DNA of 64,000 nt from Pseudomonas botevensis (GTDB lineage: Bacteria; Pseudomonadota; Gammaproteobacteria; Pseudomonadales; Pseudomonadaceae), in assembly GCF_019145475.1 (NCBI RefSeq), contig NZ_JAHTKI010000026.1:1-64000 (forward strand), given 5' to 3'. Below the pieces are notes generated by a model. It saw only the letters and a program-made list of their open reading frames with translations. It ran no database searches and was not told the DNA's origin. A program made the translations under genes and the position numbers. Position 1 is the first letter of the stretch. Every line of letters starts with the position of its first letter. This document shows positions 60,910 to 64,000 of the stretch, piece by piece.

Positions 60910-62403
60910 ATGAGCCAGGACGTTCTGACCACCGAAACCAATCGCCGCCAGTTGCAGCAGATCATTGCCGGTCTGTCGGACGGGGTGATTCTGCTGGAAC
61001 TCGACCAGAGCATTCTCTGGGCCAACGAAGCGGCGCTGCGCATGCATGGCGTCAATCGCGTCGGAGATCTGGGCCGCAATGCCCGGGAGTATGCCGAGCG
61101 TTTTCATTTGCGCTATCGCAACAACCACCCGCTGACGCCGGAGCAGTACCCGATCAGTCGGGTGGCGGCGGGGGAGGCGTTCAGCGATGTGTTGGTGGAG
61201 GTGGCGCCACGGGATGACGAGCGCGCCTGGGTCCATAGCGTGCGCAGCATGGTGTTGACCGATCGTGACGGTGAGCCTGAGTCGCTGGTGCTGATCATGA
61301 GCGATGTCACCGACTGGGCAAATGCCGAGCAACGCTTCGAAAAAACCTTCAATGCCAACCCGGCACCGGCGGTGATCTGTCGCCTCAGCGATCTGCGCTA
61401 CCTCAAGGTCAATTCGGGGTTCCTGGAGATGACCGGCTACAGCCGTGATCAGGTGATCGGTGCCTCGACCTATGAGCTGGATGTGCTGGAACAGGCCGAG
61501 CGGCGTGACCTCGCCATCGAGCGTTTGCGCAACGGCGCGACCATTCCGCAGATGCAGGCGCAACTGCGTTTGCCCGACGGCAGCAGCAAACAAGTGATCG
61601 TCGCCGGGCAAACCCTGCAACTGAACGATGAGGATTGCATGCTGTTTTCCTTTGTCGACATGGAGCTGCGGCACAAGGCCGAAATTGCTTTGCGCCAGAG
61701 TGAAGAACGCTTCGCCAAGGCCTTTCGTCTGACCCCGGTGCCGATCCTGGTGTGCAGCGCCGAAGAGCAGCGGATGATCGACGTCAACCAGGCGTTTCTC
61801 GACACCCTGGCCTATGCGGGTGAAGAGGTGATCGGCAAAACGGTCGACCAGCTCGAATTCATCGATGACCAGGGTGAGCGTACGCGCCTGCTGGCGGCAC
61901 TGGAGAAAACCGGCCGGGTCGACCGCGTCGATGTGCGGGTGCGGCGCAAGGATGCCGGAGTGCTGGAGTGTGCGGTGTCGGCCGATACAGTGAGCATCGA
62001 CGATGAGCTGTGCTACTTGCTGGTGCTGATGGACATCACCGAGCGCAAGCGGACCGAGCTGGAGCTGGTGGCGGCGATTGAAGAGGTGATGAAGGATGCG
62101 TCGTGGTTCAGTCGTACCTTGATCGAGAAACTGGCCAACGTGAAGAACGTCAACTCGCCGCAATTGCCCAGTGTTTCTTTCACCGACCTCACGGCGCGTG
62201 AGCGAGATGTGCTGGGGTTGATCTGCGAGGGACTGGCGGACAAGGAAATCGCCGCGCGGCTGAAGCTGGCGCCCAATACCGTGCGCAATCATGTGGCGAC
62301 GGTGTATTCCAAGCTGGATGTGCACAGCCGCAGCGAGGCGATTGTCTGGGCGCGCGAGCGGGGGCTGTTTTCCAGCGAGCGGCGGCCCAAGGGCCAGCGC
62401 TAG
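60910..62403 (+). CDS. Triple-PAS LuxR-type transcriptional regulator
   Basis: The protein has 497 residues. Three PAS domains are visible at about 12-135, 140-260 and 265-385 (PAC-like endings VLIMSDVTDWANAE and LVLMDITERKRTE), followed by a linker helix and a C-terminal LuxR helix-turn-helix (TARERDVLGLICEGLADKEIAARLKLAPNTVRNHVATVYSKL). There is no kinase domain or membrane segment, so it should sense a cytoplasmic ligand or redox state and act directly on DNA. GTGGAGG lies before the ATG. Targets unknown. Confidence 0.88.
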   Translation: MSQDVLTTETNRRQLQQIIAGLSDGVILLELDQSILWANEAALRMHGVNRVGDLGRNAREYAERFHLRYRNNHPLTPEQYPISRVAAGEAFSDVLVEVAPRDDERAWVHSVRSMVLTDRDGEPESLVLIMSDVTDWANAEQRFEKTFNANPAPAVICRLSDLRYLKVNSGFLEMTGYSRDQVIGASTYELDVLEQAERRDLAIERLRNGATIPQMQAQLRLPDGSSKQVIVAGQTLQLNDEDCMLFSFVDMELRHKAEIALRQSEERFAKAFRLTPVPILVCSAEEQRMIDVNQAFLDTLAYAGEEVIGKTVDQLEFIDDQGERTRLLAALEKTGRVDRVDVRVRRKDAGVLECAVSADTVSIDDELCYLLVLMDITERKRTELELVAAIEEVMKDASWFSRTLIEKLANVKNVNSPQLPSVSFTDLTARERDVLGLICEGLADKEIAARLKLAPNTVRNHVATVYSKLDVHSRSEAIVWARERGLFSSERRPKGQR

Positions 62404-62597
62404 GGTGCAAATGCACTAGGCGCCGGGGTGCAAATTCATGTGTTGGCACGCGGCTTCGGTTCTTAGGCTGATGGGGTGCCTCGGTGGTCTGCGGATTGCC
62501 GTGGCGTCCCCTGTGAATCAGCTAAAGGAACAGCCGTTATGTGTCAGTCCCTGTTTTTCTGTTCGGATTCGAGTCAGTGCCTGGCGAGGTTGCCGGG

Positions 62598-62858
62598 ATG
62601 ATTTATCTGGCGCAGTTGCGCGCGATGCTGGAGCGCAGTTTTTCGCCTCTGGCGTGTGAATGCTCGGTGGATGGGGATCATTCGTTGACGGTGAAGCTTT
62701 ATCACCCGGCTTCGGGGCAGGTGGATCTGGTGGTGAGCGGGTTGAGTCTGGATGCCCTGCGGACGCCGGAGGCCATGGCGGGGTTGATTGACGAATTGCG
62801 CTATGAGTTGGGGAGTAACTCGTTGTCCGGGCCTTCGGGGGATCCTGATTTGGCTTGA
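62598..62858 (+). CDS. DUF1652 family protein
   Basis: The protein has 86 residues and is of a Pseudomonas-specific family. The signature LRAMLERSFSPLACECSVDGDHSLTVKLYHPASGQVDLVVSGLS is clear (split by a turn at VDG). The start at MIYLAQLRAML has GAGG upstream and gives the family length; an ATG 19 codons earlier is an alternative. Function unknown. It is followed by a long repeat-filled gap. Confidence 0.78.
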   Translation: MIYLAQLRAMLERSFSPLACECSVDGDHSLTVKLYHPASGQVDLVVSGLSLDALRTPEAMAGLIDELRYELGSNSLSGPSGDPDLA

Positions 62859-62884
62859 ACCTTTGACCTTGGCGGCCTCTGGGC

Positions 62885-63393
62885 CGACCAGGTTTTGGGG
62901 TGTTTTGGGTGAATATCCGTTGCTTCGGGGGTTGCTGCTGGCGGTTTCGCCCTTACGGCGACTCCCTTTGGCAAACGCCCCAAAGGAAGCAAAGGTCTGG
63001 GCCCCGGCGTGCGGCCCCTCGCTTAGGCTCGGTGTTCCTTCGTTACGGGATTCATCCGGGGGCATCGCCTACGGTTTGCTGCGCTGCACCTCCTCTCGAT
63101 GTGTTTGGCTGCGCCAAACGGTCGCTGCGCTCCCACCCCCGGATAAATCCCTCCACTCAGCCTGCCGAAGGGGCCGGCACGGCAAGATCAAAAGCGGCAG
63201 GCGAGCTGACACTCGGCCTAATGGCGTCCGCGATCTGTTTTTGTTTTTGCTTTTCTGTGGGAGTGGGCTTGCCCGTGAAGGTGGCCTTCGGGCCGACCGG
63301 GTTTTGGTGGGGGTACATATTCTTTACTGCCGATGTGGTCAGTTCCCTCTCCCTCCGGGCGGTCCGACGTTTCGGGAGGGCTAGGGTGAGGGC
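62885..63393. repeat. Long intergenic repeat block
   Basis: The gap 62859-63604 holds no convincing gene. From about 62885 to 63235 it has the long element with CCCTTACGGCGACTCCCTTT, GCAAACGCCCCAAAGGAAGC and GCTTAGGCTCGGTGTTCCTT, a repeat I associate with many P. fluorescens intergenic regions. A REP (GTGGGAGTGGGCTTGCCCGT) follows at 63257, and a CCCTCTCC...GGTGAGGG hairpin at 63341-63393. Open frames crossing it are repeat artefacts. Confidence 0.65.
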
Positions 63394-63604
63394 TGCGTCC
63401 TCAAGGGTGTTCAAAAACATCTGTCCCCACGAAAACACCCCACAAATCCCGAATCAAAATCGACAGCCCAATCCATCCCCTGTGGCCATTTCACTGGCGC
63501 TCACAAGCACCTCGGCTATAAAGAATGAGTGGGTAGGTTTCCGTTGCCAGGCGCTTATATGCGCGGTGGCGGGAGTGTGTTGTCCATTTATCGCGGGTCA
63601 GCCT

Positions 63605-63826
63605 ATGAAGAGTCTTGGGAAACGCGTGTGTTCGCCGTTGGCGTGGGTGTTGGGTTTTGCGCTGTTGGGGGGGTGTGCCAGTCCGCCGCCGCCCCCGCCC
63701 GTGACGCCGCCACCGCCGCCGGAACGTACTTGCCAGGTTCTGGAAAACACTGAGGTCGCAGGGGATGTGTATGCCGATGGGCAGGTGACTCGGCACATCA
63801 CCACGACGCGCTGCGTTACGCAGTAG
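63605..63826 (+). CDS. Small proline-rich lipoprotein
   Basis: The precursor has 73 residues with a type II signal peptide ending in the lipobox LLGGC (Cys24). A run of prolines (SPPPPPPVTPPPPPERTC) follows and then a short beta-like tail. The mature protein should be a membrane-anchored periplasmic or outer-membrane lipoprotein. The run of prolines may span or contact the peptidoglycan layer. Start chosen because the signal peptide begins there; the ribosome binding site is weak. Confidence 0.75.
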   Translation: MKSLGKRVCSPLAWVLGFALLGGCASPPPPPPVTPPPPPERTCQVLENTEVAGDVYADGQVTRHITTTRCVTQ

Positions 63827-63841
63827 CGGGCGGCGTTTGCG

Positions 63842-64000
63842 TTGAGGAGTCGGGTCGAGCGGATTGTGTTGGTGGCCGATCTGGTCGGCACTGCCGTGTT
63901 TGCCGTCGAAGGGGCGATTGCGGCGATGCGCAGTCAGCTCGATCTGCTCGGGGTGATGGTGATTGCGTTCATCGTTGCCCTGGGCGGCGGGGTGACCCGG
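63842..64000 (+). CDS. TRIC-type cation channel (UPF0126), 5' part
   Basis: The first 53 residues of a membrane protein are present, including LVADLVGTAVFAVEGAIAAM and LLGVMVIAFIVALGGGVTR, the first repeat of the bacterial TRIC/UPF0126 family with its glycine-kink GGG motif. The only in-frame start after the preceding stop codon is a TTG. Trimeric TRIC proteins conduct K+ or other cations. The gene runs off the right edge. Confidence 0.8.
   Translation, partial: MRSRVERIVLVADLVGTAVFAVEGAIAAMRSQLDLLGVMVIAFIVALGGGVTR

Noticed and set aside
62788..63384. Rightward frame through the repeat block
   Set aside because: It is made of repeat sequence; similar frames appear wherever this element occurs.
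1..64000. CRISPR arrays, tRNA/rRNA genes, insertion sequences, prophage
   Set aside because: No regularly spaced direct repeats, no tRNA-like cloverleaf, no transposase or phage structural gene was seen; repeats present are REP-type intergenic elements.

Overview
The window is bacterial chromosomal DNA, high in G+C, with dense genes and strong Shine-Dalgarno sites. It almost certainly comes from the Pseudomonas fluorescens complex. The support is hcnABC with an ANR/Rsm-type leader, a bkdR-bkdA1A2B-lpdV locus of P. putida type, Pseudomonas-restricted small proteins (DUF6124, DUF1652), and many REP/REPIN-like intergenic palindromes. I saw no tRNA, rRNA, insertion sequence, prophage or CRISPR array. 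The content looks like ordinary flexible core genome rather than an island.

Layout. 0-8 kb: the first codons of a leftward gene behind a sigma-54-like promoter with three identical dyad sites; a DJ-1/PfpI protein; the lysine-catabolism enzyme HglS; a Baeyer-Villiger-type monooxygenase plus PlaF-like membrane hydrolase operon; a MASE2-GGDEF cyclase; an exported M20 peptidase. 8-15 kb: a LysR regulator divergent from an aldo/keto reductase-SDR-SRPBCC operon; a two-component system; small membrane proteins, including a 24-residue one. 15-18.3 kb: hcnABC, the cyanide synthase operon. 18-25 kb: a Kef-type antiporter, a LysR gene, an MFS tricarboxylate-type symporter with a ModA-like binding protein, and a LemA/M48 protease pair. 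25-34 kb: an RcnB-like protein, a PAS-GGDEF cyclase, a protealysin-like protease with its emfourin inhibitor, FKBP, small Pseudomonas proteins, the dmeRF Ni/Co efflux operon, and a radical-SAM/DUF4130 pair under a LexA box.

34-47 kb: a LysE exporter with a divergent LysR gene; ilvE downstream of the branched-chain keto acid dehydrogenase operon with divergent bkdR; a tyrosinase-family copper protein; a sulfide-detoxification cluster (persulfide dioxygenase-like, BigR/SqrR repressor, SQR, TauE exporter) around a dyad operator. 47-52 kb: an EmrB-like/HlyD pump, copCD, and a YjaB-like acetyltransferase. 52-60.4 kb: the reductive pyrimidine catabolic cluster (RutR-like regulator, preA, preT, hydA, NCS1 permease, beta-ureidopropionase-type hydrolase) around a long regulatory intergenic region. 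60.4-64 kb: a 69-residue small protein, a triple-PAS LuxR regulator, DUF1652, a long repeat-filled gap, a small lipoprotein, and the start of a TRIC-family channel cut by the window edge.

The best leads are sites rather than genes. They are the LexA box on the radical-SAM/DUF4130 operon, the triple palindrome at the left edge, the G-tract operator over the dmeR ribosome binding site, and the dyads in the sulfide and pyrimidine clusters. All calls rest on reading the sequence and on family knowledge; no database search was run.
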